From contig NZ_LBJC01000007.1 of the NCBI RefSeq assembly GCF_004114535.1, positions 186,001 through 250,000 of the forward strand: 64,000 nucleotides of DNA. The letters are read 5' to 3'. The translations under genes were made by a program, and so were the position numbers. The notes under the pieces are model-generated. The model was given only the letters and a program-made list of their open reading frames with translations. It ran no database searches and was not told the DNA's origin. Numbering within the stretch: position 1 is the first letter of the stretch; each line of letters opens with the position of its first letter. Below, in pieces: positions 8,471 to 16,891 of the stretch. Source of the DNA: Bradyrhizobium nanningense. GTDB lineage: Bacteria > Pseudomonadota > Alphaproteobacteria > Rhizobiales > Xanthobacteraceae.

Positions 8471-8974
8471 TCAATGACACTTGAAATAGTCAAAAGGTTC
8501 GCGGCACGATCTGCAGCGCCACAGCGCCTTGCAGGAGGTCGAGCCGAATTCGGAGAGCAGCTCGGTGTTTTCCGAGCCGCATTGCGGGCAGGCCACGGCC
8601 TGCGCGCCGAACAGCGCGCGGCGCGAGCTCGCGGCCTGCGGCGGCGCGATGCCATAGGCGCGCAGCTTTTGGCGCCCCTCCTCGCTCATCCAGTCGGTGG
8701 TCCAGGCCGGCGACAGCACGGTTCGCACCGTCGGATGATGGAAACCAGCGCGCTCCAGCGCGATCTCGATTTCGAGCGCGATCATATTCATGGCCGGACA
8801 GCCCGAATAGGTCGGGGTGATCGCAACCTCGACATGGTCGCCGTCGACGACGACATCGCGGAGCACGCCGAGATCGGCGATGGTCAAGACGGGTATCTCC
8901 GGATCGACCACGCTCGCCGCGGCGTCCCAGGCGCGCCGGCGCAGCTCGCTGTCGCGCTCCAGCACGCTCACCAT
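8471..8974 (-). CDS. paaD: Phenylacetyl-CoA epoxidase maturation protein PaaD
   Basis: The 167-residue product has an N-terminal MIP18/DUF59-like domain (DPEIPVLTIADLGVLRDV, TYSGCPAMNMI) and a C-terminal zinc ribbon (CPQCGSENTELLS and CRSCREPFDYFKCH). PaaD is needed for iron-sulfur maturation of the epoxidase complex rather than for catalysis. Its start overlaps the end of paaC by seven bases, which implies translational coupling. Confidence 0.95.
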   Translation of the reverse strand: MVSVLERDSELRRRAWDAAASVVDPEIPVLTIADLGVLRDVVVDGDHVEVAITPTYSGCPAMNMIALEIEIALERAGFHHPTVRTVLSPAWTTDWMSEEGRQKLRAYGIAPPQAASSRRALFGAQAVACPQCGSENTELLSEFGSTSCKALWRCRSCREPFDYFKCH

Positions 8975-9747
8975 GTCAACCCCGGAAAGGTGCGCTGTAT
9001 CGATTGCAGCTCGGACAGGAGATGGCCGAGATGCTCGCTGTGGCGGCCCGCGCGGCCGCCCTGCTGCATCCAGTCGTTCTGCGGCAGGACCAGGGTGGCT
9101 TCGCTGACGACATCGGTAATCGTCTGCAGCCAGCGGCCGCGTAACGGACCGGGATCGACGGCGATGCCGGCATGGATCAGACCACGCGCGCCGTCATCGA
9201 CGGCAAACATCTCGCCAGTGAAGGCCCAGAGGTGATCGATCGCGGCTTGCGCGCGGGCATGGCTCTCATCAGTGCCGTCGCCGAGCCGGATGAGCCACTC
9301 CGAGGCGTGGCGCAGATGATAGGCGCTCTCCTTCTCCGACTTGGCGGCGATCGCGGCCAGCGTCGTGTCGCGCGAGGTCATCATCGCGCGCCAGTAGAGG
9401 TCGGCAAAGGCGGAATAGAAAAACTGCCGCACCAAGGTCTGGGCGAAGTCGCCGTTGGGCTGCTCGACCAGCAGCAGGTTTCGGTACTGCCTGACATCAC
9501 GCAAGTAAGCGAGCTTGTCCTCGTCGTTGTCCCCGCCTTCCGCCTTGGCCGCGTAGCTGTAGAGCTCGCGCGCCTGGCCGATCAGGTCGAGCGCGATGTT
9601 GGAGAGCGCCATATCCTCTTCCAGCATCGGCGCGTGCCCGCACCATTCCGACAGCCGATGGCCGAGGATCAGCGCATCGTCGGCGCGGCGCAGCGCGTAC
9701 AGCACCAGAGGCGTTTCGGAGACCTCGATGTTGGCGGTCGCCATCAC
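8968..9747 (-). CDS. paaC: Phenylacetyl-CoA epoxidase subunit PaaC
   Basis: The 259-residue helical, ferritin-like protein is the structural partner of the catalytic PaaA subunit. Family stretches include LALDLIGQARELYSY-like text (NIALDLIGQARELYSYAA) and a C-terminal HLGHLLSELQSIQRTFPG. It lies directly after paaB with a 4-base overlap and before paaD. An adjacent ATG three bases downstream (9744) is the other possible start. Confidence 0.95.
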   Translation of the reverse strand: MMATANIEVSETPLVLYALRRADDALILGHRLSEWCGHAPMLEEDMALSNIALDLIGQARELYSYAAKAEGGDNDEDKLAYLRDVRQYRNLLLVEQPNGDFAQTLVRQFFYSAFADLYWRAMMTSRDTTLAAIAAKSEKESAYHLRHASEWLIRLGDGTDESHARAQAAIDHLWAFTGEMFAVDDGARGLIHAGIAVDPGPLRGRWLQTITDVVSEATLVLPQNDWMQQGGRAGRHSEHLGHLLSELQSIQRTFPGLTW

Positions 9748-10031
9748 ATATGCCCCACTTCCTCGGGCACCTCGTAAAACGTCGGATGCCGGTAGATCTT
9801 CGATTCCGCCGGCTCGAACATCATGGCCTTCTCAGCGGGATCGCTCGCGGTGATCGCGCTGGACGGCACGACCCAGATCGACAGGCCTTCGCCGCGGCGG
9901 GTGTAGATGTCGCGGGCGGCCTGCACCGCCATCGTGGCGTCGCTCGCATGCAGCGATCCCACATGCTTGTGCGCGAGCCCGTTGCGGCTGCGAATGAAGA
10001 CTTCCCACAGCGGCGTGTTCGGCGTGGCCAT
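9744..10031 (-). CDS. paaB: Phenylacetyl-CoA epoxidase subunit PaaB
   Basis: This is a 95-residue small subunit with the family opening PLWEVFIRSRNGLAHKHVGS, and length as expected. PaaB bridges PaaAC heterodimers in the epoxidase complex. I use ATG 10031, which has AGGGAG at a suitable distance; the frame runs farther upstream but would enter paaA. It sits 10 bases after paaA and overlaps paaC by four bases. Confidence 0.96.
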   Translation of the reverse strand: MATPNTPLWEVFIRSRNGLAHKHVGSLHASDATMAVQAARDIYTRRGEGLSIWVVPSSAITASDPAEKAMMFEPAESKIYRHPTFYEVPEEVGHM

Positions 10032-10041
10032 CTCGATCTCC

Positions 10042-11034
10042 CTATTCGGCGGCTTGCGCGGTCTGACGCTGCGTGCGCTTCGCGGCATAGGCTGCGGCCG
10101 CCTCGCGCACCCAGGCGCCGTCTTCATGCGCCTTGCGGCGCGCCGCCATGCGGTCGCGATTGCAAGGGCCGTTGCCGGCGAGCACCTGCTTGAATTCGGC
10201 CCAGTCGATCTCGCTGTAGCGCCAGTGTCCCTCGGCGTCCTGAATCATGCCGGGATCGGGAATGGTGAGACCGAGATATTGCGCCTGCGGCACGGTGGCA
10301 TCGACGAACTTCTGGCGCAGCTCGTCATTGGAGAAGCGCTTGATCTTCCATCGGGTCGAGGTGTCGCTGTGCTGGCTCGTGGCATCGGGCGGGCCGAACA
10401 TCATCAGCACCGGCCACCACCATCTATTCAGCGCATCCTGCGCCATCGCCTTCTGCTCGTCCGAGCCGCGGCACAGCGTCAGCATGATCTCGTAGCCCTG
10501 GCGCTGGTGGAAGGACTCCTCCTTGCAGACCCGGATCATCGCGCGCGCATAGGGACCGTAGGAGCAGCGGCACAGCGGGATCTGGTTCATGATCGCGGCG
10601 CCGTCGACCAGCCAGCCGATGGTGCCGATATCGGCCCAGGTCAGCGTCGGATAATTGAAGATCGAGGAATACTTGGCCTTCCCTGCGAGCATCGCGTCGA
10701 CCAGCTCCTCGCGCGAGGCGCCGAGCGTCTCGGCGGCGGCGTAGAGATAGAGGCCGTGGCCGCACTCGTCCTGCACCTTGGCGAGCAGCGCGGCCTTGCG
10801 GCGCAGCGTCGGTGCGCGCGTGATCCAATTGCCTTCCGGCAGCATGCCCACGATCTCGGAATGGGCGTGCTGGGAGATCTGGCGGGTGAGCGTCTTGCGA
10901 TAGGCCGCCGGCATCCAGTCGTTCGGCTCGATGCGCTCCTCGGCGTCGATGCGGGCCTGGAATTGCGCAGCCTTGGCTGCGTCTTCCAGACCGCGGTCGT
11001 CGGTCTCGGCCGTGTTGAGCGCCTGGGTATACAT
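10042..11034 (-). CDS. paaA: Phenylacetyl-CoA epoxidase catalytic subunit PaaA
   Basis: The 330-residue di-iron oxygenase subunit forms the 1,2-epoxide of phenylacetyl-CoA. Iron-ligand regions are visible: [12 protein letters not shown] near residue 120 and [14 protein letters not shown] near 200. ATG 11034 is chosen because GGGAGG lies 6 bases upstream; longer versions starting at 11040 or 11073 would include that ribosome site. It is the first structural gene after a good promoter, and paaB follows after 10 bases. Confidence 0.96.
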   Translation of the reverse strand: MYTQALNTAETDDRGLEDAAKAAQFQARIDAEERIEPNDWMPAAYRKTLTRQISQHAHSEIVGMLPEGNWITRAPTLRRKAALLAKVQDECGHGLYLYAAAETLGASREELVDAMLAGKAKYSSIFNYPTLTWADIGTIGWLVDGAAIMNQIPLCRCSYGPYARAMIRVCKEESFHQRQGYEIMLTLCRGSDEQKAMAQDALNRWWWPVLMMFGPPDATSQHSDTSTRWKIKRFSNDELRQKFVDATVPQAQYLGLTIPDPGMIQDAEGHWRYSEIDWAEFKQVLAGNGPCNRDRMAARRKAHEDGAWVREAAAAYAAKRTQRQTAQAAE

Positions 11035-11061
11035 GCGCATCCTCCCGATGAATTGAGAGGC

Positions 11062-11089
11062 AATATATAACAAGAATTAGCTCATGCAA
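11062..11089 (-). promoter_or_regulatory. Promoter of the paaABCDE-I-K genes
   Basis: On the minus strand TTGCAT (11084-11089) and TATATT (11062-11067) are separated by 16 bases. Transcription would begin about 20 bases before the paaA ATG and its GGGAGG site. The AT-rich stretch stands out in this GC-rich sequence. PaaX, encoded just upstream, is the expected repressor; I did not find a clear match to the E. coli PaaX site. Confidence 0.6.
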
Positions 11090-11110
11090 GATATTTCTGT
11101 AACATAAAGA

Positions 11111-11977
11111 TCAGGCCTCGAACCTTCGTTCCAGGAGTTTTCGCGCCGGCGGCAATGGCCCCTTTTCGTTGGTTCCATGACCATCGAGCCATTGCTCGGA
11201 TGGAGCGAGCAGCGCGCGATAGATCTCACCGCAAAGCTCGCGGGCCGCCCTGCCCGGCCAGTCCGCCGGCAATAAGCTTTCGGGCAGCAAGGGATCGCGC
11301 AGCACGACACGGCGATAATAGTGGATCAGCAGGATGCGCGCGGTGAAGGCGTCGGCCTCAGACAAAGCCGTGCCGCGCGCGATCGCGGCGCGCAGCGGCT
11401 CGAACGTTTTCATGAATTTCAGATAAGCGTCCGCGGTGCGATTCAGCGGCCAGCTCGCACTGAGCAGACGACGCCCGCTGTCATCCTCCGCCGAGACCTC
11501 GAGACGGATGGCGCCCGCGGCTTCTTCCGGCACCGGCACGCCCGACGGCGCAACCCAAACCCCCGGCAACGGACTGCCGAAGCCGGCGTTGCGAAGCGCT
11601 TCGCGCGAGACGTCACGATCCTCGCCGTTGCCGATCAGGAGCAGCTCGAAGCGTCCGGTCCAGTCAGACGGCGGCGGATCGTAGATGTGGCGCGTGGCAG
11701 CTTCAAAGGTCTGGCGTCCCTTATCGGCAAGCCGATAGAAACTGTTGCGACCGACCTTCTCCCGGGTAAGCCAACCATCTGCCGCAAGCCGCGACATCGC
11801 GGTGCGGACGACCCCATTGTCGATGTCCAGACTCTCGAAGAATTCCAGCAGTGTGCCGAGCCACACCACGCCGCCGCGCGGCACGATGGCATCGCCGAAC
11901 ACGGTGATGACGATGGAGCCAGTGCGCGACGGTTCGCGCTTGAGCTGGTCGATGATGCGAGAGAGCGGATGCGCCAT
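11111..11977 (-). CDS. paaX: PaaX-family transcriptional repressor
   Basis: The 288-residue product has the PaaX layout: an N-terminal winged helix (residues about 30-75, including GVVRTAMSRLAADGWL), a middle domain, and the C-terminal PaaX region with YRRVVLRDPLLPESLLPADWPG. In E. coli PaaX represses the paa genes until phenylacetyl-CoA binds. ATG 11977 is used; a TTG at 12013 would add twelve residues. The gene is upstream of and co-directional with paaA, separated by 76 bases that contain the paaA promoter. Confidence 0.93.
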   Translation of the reverse strand: MAHPLSRIIDQLKREPSRTGSIVITVFGDAIVPRGGVVWLGTLLEFFESLDIDNGVVRTAMSRLAADGWLTREKVGRNSFYRLADKGRQTFEAATRHIYDPPPSDWTGRFELLLIGNGEDRDVSREALRNAGFGSPLPGVWVAPSGVPVPEEAAGAIRLEVSAEDDSGRRLLSASWPLNRTADAYLKFMKTFEPLRAAIARGTALSEADAFTARILLIHYYRRVVLRDPLLPESLLPADWPGRAARELCGEIYRALLAPSEQWLDGHGTNEKGPLPPARKLLERRFEA

Positions 11978-12035
11978 GCGCGAGGCATAGCGCGTTTGGT
12001 GCGGGCGCGACAATGGACGGGAGCGACGCCGCTAC

Positions 12036-12063
12036 TTCTCCTTCTCCCCGCTTGCGGGGAGAG
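12036..12063. repeat. Solitary CTCCCCGC hairpin
   Basis: CTCCCCGC (12044-12051) and GCGGGGAG (12054-12061) form a compact hairpin resembling one end of the 386-503 repeat family. It lies between the hydrolase stop and paaX and may be a decayed repeat or a weak terminator. Confidence 0.55.
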
Positions 12064-12072
12064 GCGAAGAAA

Positions 12073-12843
12073 CTACCGATGCGGATCGGGATAAGCCAGG
12101 CTGCGCCAGCCGCTGCGATCGAACGGACGCCACTGGCCTTCCTTCTGTGCGAGGCGGTCGGCCACCGCGTAGACCACGGCGGGATGATGGCCCATGCCGC
12201 AATGGCTGCTCTCGACCTCGATGCTCTCGGTCTGCGCTCCCGTCTTCTCCATGCAGCCCTGCCAGGCGCAGACGCCGTCGGTGCGGCTGAAGATGGCGGT
12301 GGTCGGCACCGGCGGCGGGACGGCGAGCTCGCCGCCGAACTGCGGATCGACCTCGTCAGACTTCCGACCGCTCGCCCATTCATAGACGCGCCAGGCGTTG
12401 GTGGAGCGTGGATTGCCGGCGAAGGGGCTGCCGAGCGTAATCACCTGGCGCACGTGCTCGGGCATCATCTTGGCGAGCTGCCGTGCATAGAGGCCACCTA
12501 GGCTCCAGCCCACAAGACTGATCTTGCGGCCGTGGGTCTCGTTGAGCTCCTGGACCAGATCGACCATCGCGTGCTGCACGCCGTCGCGCAGGCCGTAATT
12601 GCGGCCCTGGCGCCAGCCGCTCACCGCGTAGCCCTTGCTGGTCAGAAACCCGCGCAGCGCGCGCGTCGACGCATCGGACGCCACCAGGCCCGGCAGGACC
12701 AAAACCGGATGCCCGTCGCCACGCGGCGCGAGGCTCAGCAGCGGCAGCGCGCCGAGGAATGCGCCGAACTCGTGGATCGCGCGCCCTTCCAGAAACATCA
12801 GAGTTCTGGACGGCGGGCGCAGCGTCTGGGCAGTAGCGGTCAT
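12073..12843 (-). CDS. Alpha/beta hydrolase (lipase/esterase-like)
   Basis: The 256-residue hydrolase has the nucleophile elbow GWSLGG with Ser114. RGDGHPVLVLPGL supplies the usual strand before the oxyanion region, and ITLGSPFAGN follows the elbow as in lipase-like proteins. I chose ATG 12843, which has AGGGGAA upstream; the longer frame has no ribosome site. It is a paralogue of the gene at 25131-25931: they share PRGDGHPVL.LPG, GRK.SLVGWSLGG and ITLGSPFA. No signal peptide or lipobox is evident. Substrate unknown; it lies alone upstream of paaX. Confidence 0.8.
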   Translation of the reverse strand: MTATAQTLRPPSRTLMFLEGRAIHEFGAFLGALPLLSLAPRGDGHPVLVLPGLVASDASTRALRGFLTSKGYAVSGWRQGRNYGLRDGVQHAMVDLVQELNETHGRKISLVGWSLGGLYARQLAKMMPEHVRQVITLGSPFAGNPRSTNAWRVYEWASGRKSDEVDPQFGGELAVPPPVPTTAIFSRTDGVCAWQGCMEKTGAQTESIEVESSHCGMGHHPAVVYAVADRLAQKEGQWRPFDRSGWRSLAYPDPHR

Positions 12844-13032
12844 CAATGTTTCCCCTGGGAAGACGCCGGCCGCGATGGCCGGCAAATGGGCATGAATTCC
12901 AATACGCCGGCTTCTTGATCGTTCCGCAGCGCAACATGAATCAGCTAGGCGGCCGGTTCCCGACATTCAAGCGGGAGAGATGCGGGGCGACAATAGGCCC
13001 GCGCGTTAATGCTAACGGCCGTGACGCAAAAG

Positions 13033-14319
13033 TCACAGCCATCGAAGCAGGAATTCTACGGAGTAGAGCGCGAGCCCGGCGAGGCCGCCGATCAGCGAGC
13101 CGTTGAAGCGGATGTATTGCAGGTCGCGCCCGATGTTGATTTCGATCAGCGAAATCAGCTGCGCCATATCCCACGCCTTGACCTGATCGGAGATGAAGAT
13201 CGAAACGCCGCTCTTCTGGTCGGCGACGAAGCTGCGCAGCACCGTCACCAGGCCCTTGTTGATCTCGCCGCGCAGCTCGGCATCGCCCGCGAGCGCTTCG
13301 CCTGCCGCGACGAACATGCCGGCGAGATGATGCTGCAGCACCTGAGTTTCGCCTGAGGCGCTGCGCTCGATGAAGGAGCGCGTGTTGGCCCAGACGGTAC
13401 GGGCGAGATCCGCGAGCTCGGGCCGCGCCAGCAGGTCACGCTTCAAGCCGTCGATGCGGTCGATATAGGCCTGATCGGTGCCGAGCCGGTCGACGAAGCT
13501 CAGCACCATGCGGTCGAACTCGCCGCGGAACGGATGCTTGGCATCGCTGCGCACCTCGTTGAAGAACGCGGTCGCCGATGCCACGATCTTGTTCACCAGA
13601 AACTTGTCTGCGCGATAGAGCCGGAGCAGGGTCGGCAACTCCGCGCGTACTTTCTCGCGGATCATCCCCATCGTCTCTTTCTGGGTCAGCGTCTCGTGCA
13701 TCACGCGCAGGAGATCGTCGAACAGGATCTGGTGGCGTCCCTCCGCCACGAAGCCGCGCAGCGTGCCGGCGGCAAGCGGCGCAAGATCGATCGCCTGGAC
13801 CTGCGATGACATGCGGCGGATGATGAAGGTCATCAGGCCCGAGCTCTCCGTCGCCGAGACGGCCTCGGGCAACAGCCGCAGCGCGAAGCGCGCAAGATCA
13901 TCGCTGCGCTTGCGGTCGCGCAGCCAGTCGGCCACGAAGGAGCCGAAATCGATCTCGTTCAACTTGGCCTCGACGGGACCTGCCTCGAGGAAATGCACCT
14001 GGATGAATTCGCCGAGCTTGTCGGCAATGCGGGCCTGATTGCTCTGGATGATCGCGGTATGCGGGATCGGCAGGCCCAGCGGCCGCTTGAACAGTGCGAC
14101 CACGGCATACCAGTCGGCGAGGCCGCCGATGGTCGCGGCTTCCGCGAAGGCGGCGATGAAGCCAAAGACGGGATGCACCGGCAGGAGCCATTTTGCGACG
14201 ATGAAGAGCGCAAGCGTCGACGCCAGCACCAGCATCGCCAGCGCCTTGACGCGGCGCAGTTCGGCCGCGCGGTCGGCATCGCCGGGGGTGTCGAAGGACA
14301 AGGTGGCGGGTGCGTTCAT
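13033..14319 (-). CDS. DUF445-family membrane protein
   Basis: The 428-residue product matches the DUF445 (YjiN-like) family: a hydrophobic N-terminal region (LAMLVLASTLALFIVAKWLL), the family stretch AEAATIGGLADWYAVVALFKRPLGLPIPHT, a long charged helical middle, and a C-terminal membrane anchor (GGLAGLALYSVEFLLRWL). The function of the family is not established; the helical middle suggests a membrane-anchored coiled structure. It stands alone between a hydrolase and the phasin gene, with a palindromic repeat upstream. Confidence 0.85.
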   Translation of the reverse strand: MNAPATLSFDTPGDADRAAELRRVKALAMLVLASTLALFIVAKWLLPVHPVFGFIAAFAEAATIGGLADWYAVVALFKRPLGLPIPHTAIIQSNQARIADKLGEFIQVHFLEAGPVEAKLNEIDFGSFVADWLRDRKRSDDLARFALRLLPEAVSATESSGLMTFIIRRMSSQVQAIDLAPLAAGTLRGFVAEGRHQILFDDLLRVMHETLTQKETMGMIREKVRAELPTLLRLYRADKFLVNKIVASATAFFNEVRSDAKHPFRGEFDRMVLSFVDRLGTDQAYIDRIDGLKRDLLARPELADLARTVWANTRSFIERSASGETQVLQHHLAGMFVAAGEALAGDAELRGEINKGLVTVLRSFVADQKSGVSIFISDQVKAWDMAQLISLIEINIGRDLQYIRFNGSLIGGLAGLALYSVEFLLRWL

Positions 14320-14348
14320 TGTAGATACTTAGCGCGTCGATCTTCCCG

Positions 14349-14484
14349 TGTCCCGGACGCGGTGCAGCGCGAAGCGATGCGCCGCAGAGCCGGGACCCAG
14401 CGTGGACCCCGGATCAGCAGTGCACCACGCCACCTGGACGACGCTTCGCATCGCCAGGCGGCGCGCTGCACTGCATCCGGGGAA
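14349..14484. repeat. Palindromic repeat, TCCCGGACGCGGTGCAGC family
   Basis: The left end TGTCCCGGACGCGGTGCAGCGC is matched in reverse by GCGCTGCACTGCATCCGGGGA at the right end, with nested hairpins (GCGAAGCGATGCGCCGCAGAGCC, AGCGTGGACCCCGGATC). Only one copy of this family is in the window. It lies between the phasin terminator and the DUF445 gene. Confidence 0.78.
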
Positions 14485-14490
14485 CGCAAA

Positions 14491-14521
14491 CCAAAAACAA
14501 AAGGCCCGCCGAAGCGGGCCT
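14491..14521 (-). terminator. Rho-independent terminator of the phasin gene
   Basis: On the minus strand an 8-bp perfect stem AGGCCCGC/GCGGGCCT with a TTCG loop (14502-14521) is followed by TTTGTTTTTGG. It starts 30 bases after the phasin stop codon and is the clearest intrinsic terminator of this half of the window. Confidence 0.88.
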
Positions 14522-14551
14522 CAAATTCCAGTTTCTGCGCAGGGCGCCGGA

Positions 14552-15007
14552 TCAGGCGGTCTTGTTGTAGACCTTGGCAAAATTGTCCTGGGCGGACTTC
14601 GCACCATTAGCAGCGAGCTTGCCGAAATAGTCGGCGGTCGCCTTGGCACGCGAGACGAACACTTCGCCACGCGAACGGAGCAGGCCCGACTGGATCTCGA
14701 CGGCCTCGCTGAACGACTTGGCGGACGCCAGCTTGTCGATGCTCGAGAAGAACGCCTCGGCGTCCTCGTAGATCGCCTGCTGGATGTTGCGGCTGATCTT
14801 GCCGGCCTCGGCAACGGATTCGGTCACCGCGTTCTCGACGGCGGCGGTCACGCGCTCCGAGCCTGCGAAAGCCTCGGCAGCACGGTCCTTGGCGGTGTTG
14901 GCGGTCTTCTTGACGAACTCGCGGGCGGCCTCGGGAACTTCCAGATTCTGGATGTTCTTGAAAGCGTCCTTGAAGCCCTCGAAAGCGGTGTTGGTTTCAG
15001 CGGTCAT
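14552..15007 (-). CDS. Phasin (PHA granule-associated protein)
   Basis: The 151-residue, alanine-rich, amphipathic helical protein has phasin-family features: FEGFKDAFKNIQNLEVPEAA at the start, a helix with KKTANTAKDRAAEAF, and a C-terminal EIQSGLLRSRGEVFVSRAKA. Phasins coat polyhydroxyalkanoate granules and set their size and number. It is monocistronic by appearance, with its own promoter and a strong terminator, as expected for an abundant protein. A palindrome over the -35 region points to repression by a PhaR-like protein. PHA synthase genes lie less than 1 kb upstream. Confidence 0.9.
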   Translation of the reverse strand: MTAETNTAFEGFKDAFKNIQNLEVPEAAREFVKKTANTAKDRAAEAFAGSERVTAAVENAVTESVAEAGKISRNIQQAIYEDAEAFFSSIDKLASAKSFSEAVEIQSGLLRSRGEVFVSRAKATADYFGKLAANGAKSAQDNFAKVYNKTA

Positions 15008-15076
15008 GGGGTTCTCTCCATCCTCATTGGTCTGAGCTATGGGCTCACCCCGTCCGCATTGGCCCGGGGCATGACT

Positions 15077-15105
15077 TATATGGCACAGTTAATTGTGCGA
15101 TGCAA
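15077..15105 (-). promoter_or_regulatory. Phasin promoter
   Basis: On the minus strand TTGCAT (15100-15105) and CATATA (15077-15082) are spaced by 17 bases, placing the transcript start about 65 bases before the phasin ATG. The -35 hexamer overlaps a palindrome. Confidence 0.6.
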
Positions 15106-15118
15106 TATACATATTGCA
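15096..15118. promoter_or_regulatory. Putative PhaR-like operator at the phasin promoter
   Basis: TGCAATAT-AC-ATATTGCA (15101-15118) is a perfect 8-bp inverted repeat. It is joined to TGCGATGCA (15096-15104), which fits the TGC..GCA core reported for PhaR sites in related bacteria. Both overlap the -35 hexamer, so a bound protein would block transcription. Assignment to PhaR is inference. Confidence 0.5.
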
Positions 15119-15218
15119 GCGCGATATCACGAAATCGTGAACGACCTAATAGGAGGCATCCTGATGCCTCCCTGGCCACTTGGCCTCCGACGGCGCGAGC
15201 CGCCTTCTGGGGCGGCCT

Positions 15219-15812
15219 CTAGTGCTGCACCGCGCCCGGCAGCCCGTAGGCTTCCATCTGGGCCTGGACCTGCGCGATGTTGTGACCGAGCACCACGATG
15301 TCGTGGGTCTTGCCGTCGACGTCCCGGACGTGGTCCCGCAGCAAGGCTTCGGCCTTGAAGCCGAGGCTCTCGAACACGGTGATCGCCGCCTGCTGGTCGA
15401 CTGTCATCTGAACCGAGAGCTTTTCCAGGCCCGCCCCGAGCGCGAGCGCAAAGGTCTCCTGCGACAGCGCCCGCCCCACCCCCTTCCCGCGCACATCGAG
15501 CGAGACCACCATGCGGATCTCGCCGACATGGGGCGACCAGGAATGGGGATCGCGCACCAGCGTGCCGCAGCCGACGACCTTGCCGTCCTTGACCGCGAGC
15601 AGGCTCGTGATCGCGCCGCGCTCGATCTCCTTGATCCAGGCCGACAGCACCTTCGGCTCGCTGATATTGCGAGGCAGGAACAGCAAGTCGTGGGTCGGCA
15701 GGCCCTTACCGAACGCGAGCACTGCGGCCTCGTCCGAAGGTGCCATCAGGCGAATCTCGATATCGCCGGCGTCCGTCTTGACGTGGCGCGGATAAGAACG
15801 CTGCTCGCTCAT
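15219..15812 (-). CDS. GNAT-family acetyltransferase
   Basis: The 197-residue product has a GNAT domain with the acetyl-CoA motif LDVRGKGVGRALSQETFALA near residue 115. ATG 15812 has AGAGG 5 bases upstream and overlaps the phaC stop codon (ATGA), so it is translationally coupled to the PHA synthase; the longer frame lies inside phaC. The substrate is unknown. The coupling suggests it works with PHA synthesis, for example by acetylating a granule or pathway protein, but this is speculation from position only. Confidence 0.83.
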   Translation of the reverse strand: MSEQRSYPRHVKTDAGDIEIRLMAPSDEAAVLAFGKGLPTHDLLFLPRNISEPKVLSAWIKEIERGAITSLLAVKDGKVVGCGTLVRDPHSWSPHVGEIRMVVSLDVRGKGVGRALSQETFALALGAGLEKLSVQMTVDQQAAITVFESLGFKAEALLRDHVRDVDGKTHDIVVLGHNIAQVQAQMEAYGLPGAVQH

Positions 15813-16891
15813 GTCGACCTCTTTCCCAGCCAGGAATCCAGTTTCGGCCATAGCCGCTTCACGGCGTTGGCACCCGCGACCAGCGAGACGTGACCGCCCT
15901 TCAGCATCACCTCTTCCTTGTCCGCAGATCCAATCTTCGCGATCAGGTGCTTGGCGGCCTCATACGGCACGATGTGGTCGTGCTCGGCGACCGCATGCAG
16001 GATCGGCACCTTGATGTCTTCGAGCTTCGCCGCACGGCCGCCGACCGACATGGTGTCGTTGAACAGCTTGTTGTCCCACATCAGGTCCTTGGTAATGGTG
16101 CGGAAATATTCGCCCGCGAGCGGCAGCGTGTCGGTCGCCCAGCGGTCGAACATGCGATACGACTTGACGAACTCGTCGTTCCAGATGTTCTCCCAAAGCT
16201 GGATCTGGCTCACCGTGCGCGAGGCCGGGCGCAGCATCTCGAACGAGGACAGGATCATTTCCGGCGGCACGTTGCCGACGCTGTCGACGAGATGGTCGAC
16301 GTCGAAATAGCGACGGTCGGAAAAGTTCGAGAACAGCTTCATCTCGCGGAAGTCGATCGGGGTGGTGAAGCAGATCAGGTTCTTCATCGGCCCGTCCTTG
16401 TGGATCGAGCCGTAGAGCAGCGACAGCACGCCGCCGAAACAGTAGCCGATGACGGAGACGTCCTGCTCGCCGGAATCGGCTTGCACGCGGCGGACGCAAT
16501 CCGGGATGAAGTCGAGGACATAGTCCTCCATCCGCAGGCTCTTTTCCTCGGGCCGCGGCGCGCTCCAGTCGAGCATGTAGACGTCATAACCGCGCTTGAG
16601 CAGGAACTCGATGAAGCTCTGCCCGGGGACGAGGTCGAGGATGTAGCCGCGGTTGGTGGTCGCCATCACGATCAGCACCGGCACGCGGTAGATCTCGTCC
16701 GACATCGGCCGGTAGTGATAGAGGTTCATGGTGCCGCGCGAATGCAGCACGTCCTTCGGCGTCGAGCCGAGCGAAGGTCCCGAGGTCGAGAAATACTCGA
16801 CACCCTTGATGCTGCGCTGGATTGCGCGCTGCACCTCGGACTGGATGCGTTCCGGGATGGACGCGAAATCAAGTCCCGCCGGCGCATTCAT
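15809..16891 (-). CDS. phaC: PHA synthase, class III/IV type
   Basis: The product is 360 residues, the length of class III/IV synthases and far shorter than class I enzymes (about 560-600). The cysteine lipase box is GYCFGG with Cys151, and Asp305 (AEHDHIVP) and His334 (KGGHVSLV) complete the triad at spacing nearly identical to class III PhaC. Such enzymes polymerise hydroxyacyl-CoA only with a partner, PhaE or PhaR. A small PhaE/R-like gene overlaps its start by four bases, and a GNAT gene overlaps its end by four. Confidence 0.9.
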   Translation of the reverse strand: MNAPAGLDFASIPERIQSEVQRAIQRSIKGVEYFSTSGPSLGSTPKDVLHSRGTMNLYHYRPMSDEIYRVPVLIVMATTNRGYILDLVPGQSFIEFLLKRGYDVYMLDWSAPRPEEKSLRMEDYVLDFIPDCVRRVQADSGEQDVSVIGYCFGGVLSLLYGSIHKDGPMKNLICFTTPIDFREMKLFSNFSDRRYFDVDHLVDSVGNVPPEMILSSFEMLRPASRTVSQIQLWENIWNDEFVKSYRMFDRWATDTLPLAGEYFRTITKDLMWDNKLFNDTMSVGGRAAKLEDIKVPILHAVAEHDHIVPYEAAKHLIAKIGSADKEEVMLKGGHVSLVAGANAVKRLWPKLDSWLGKRST

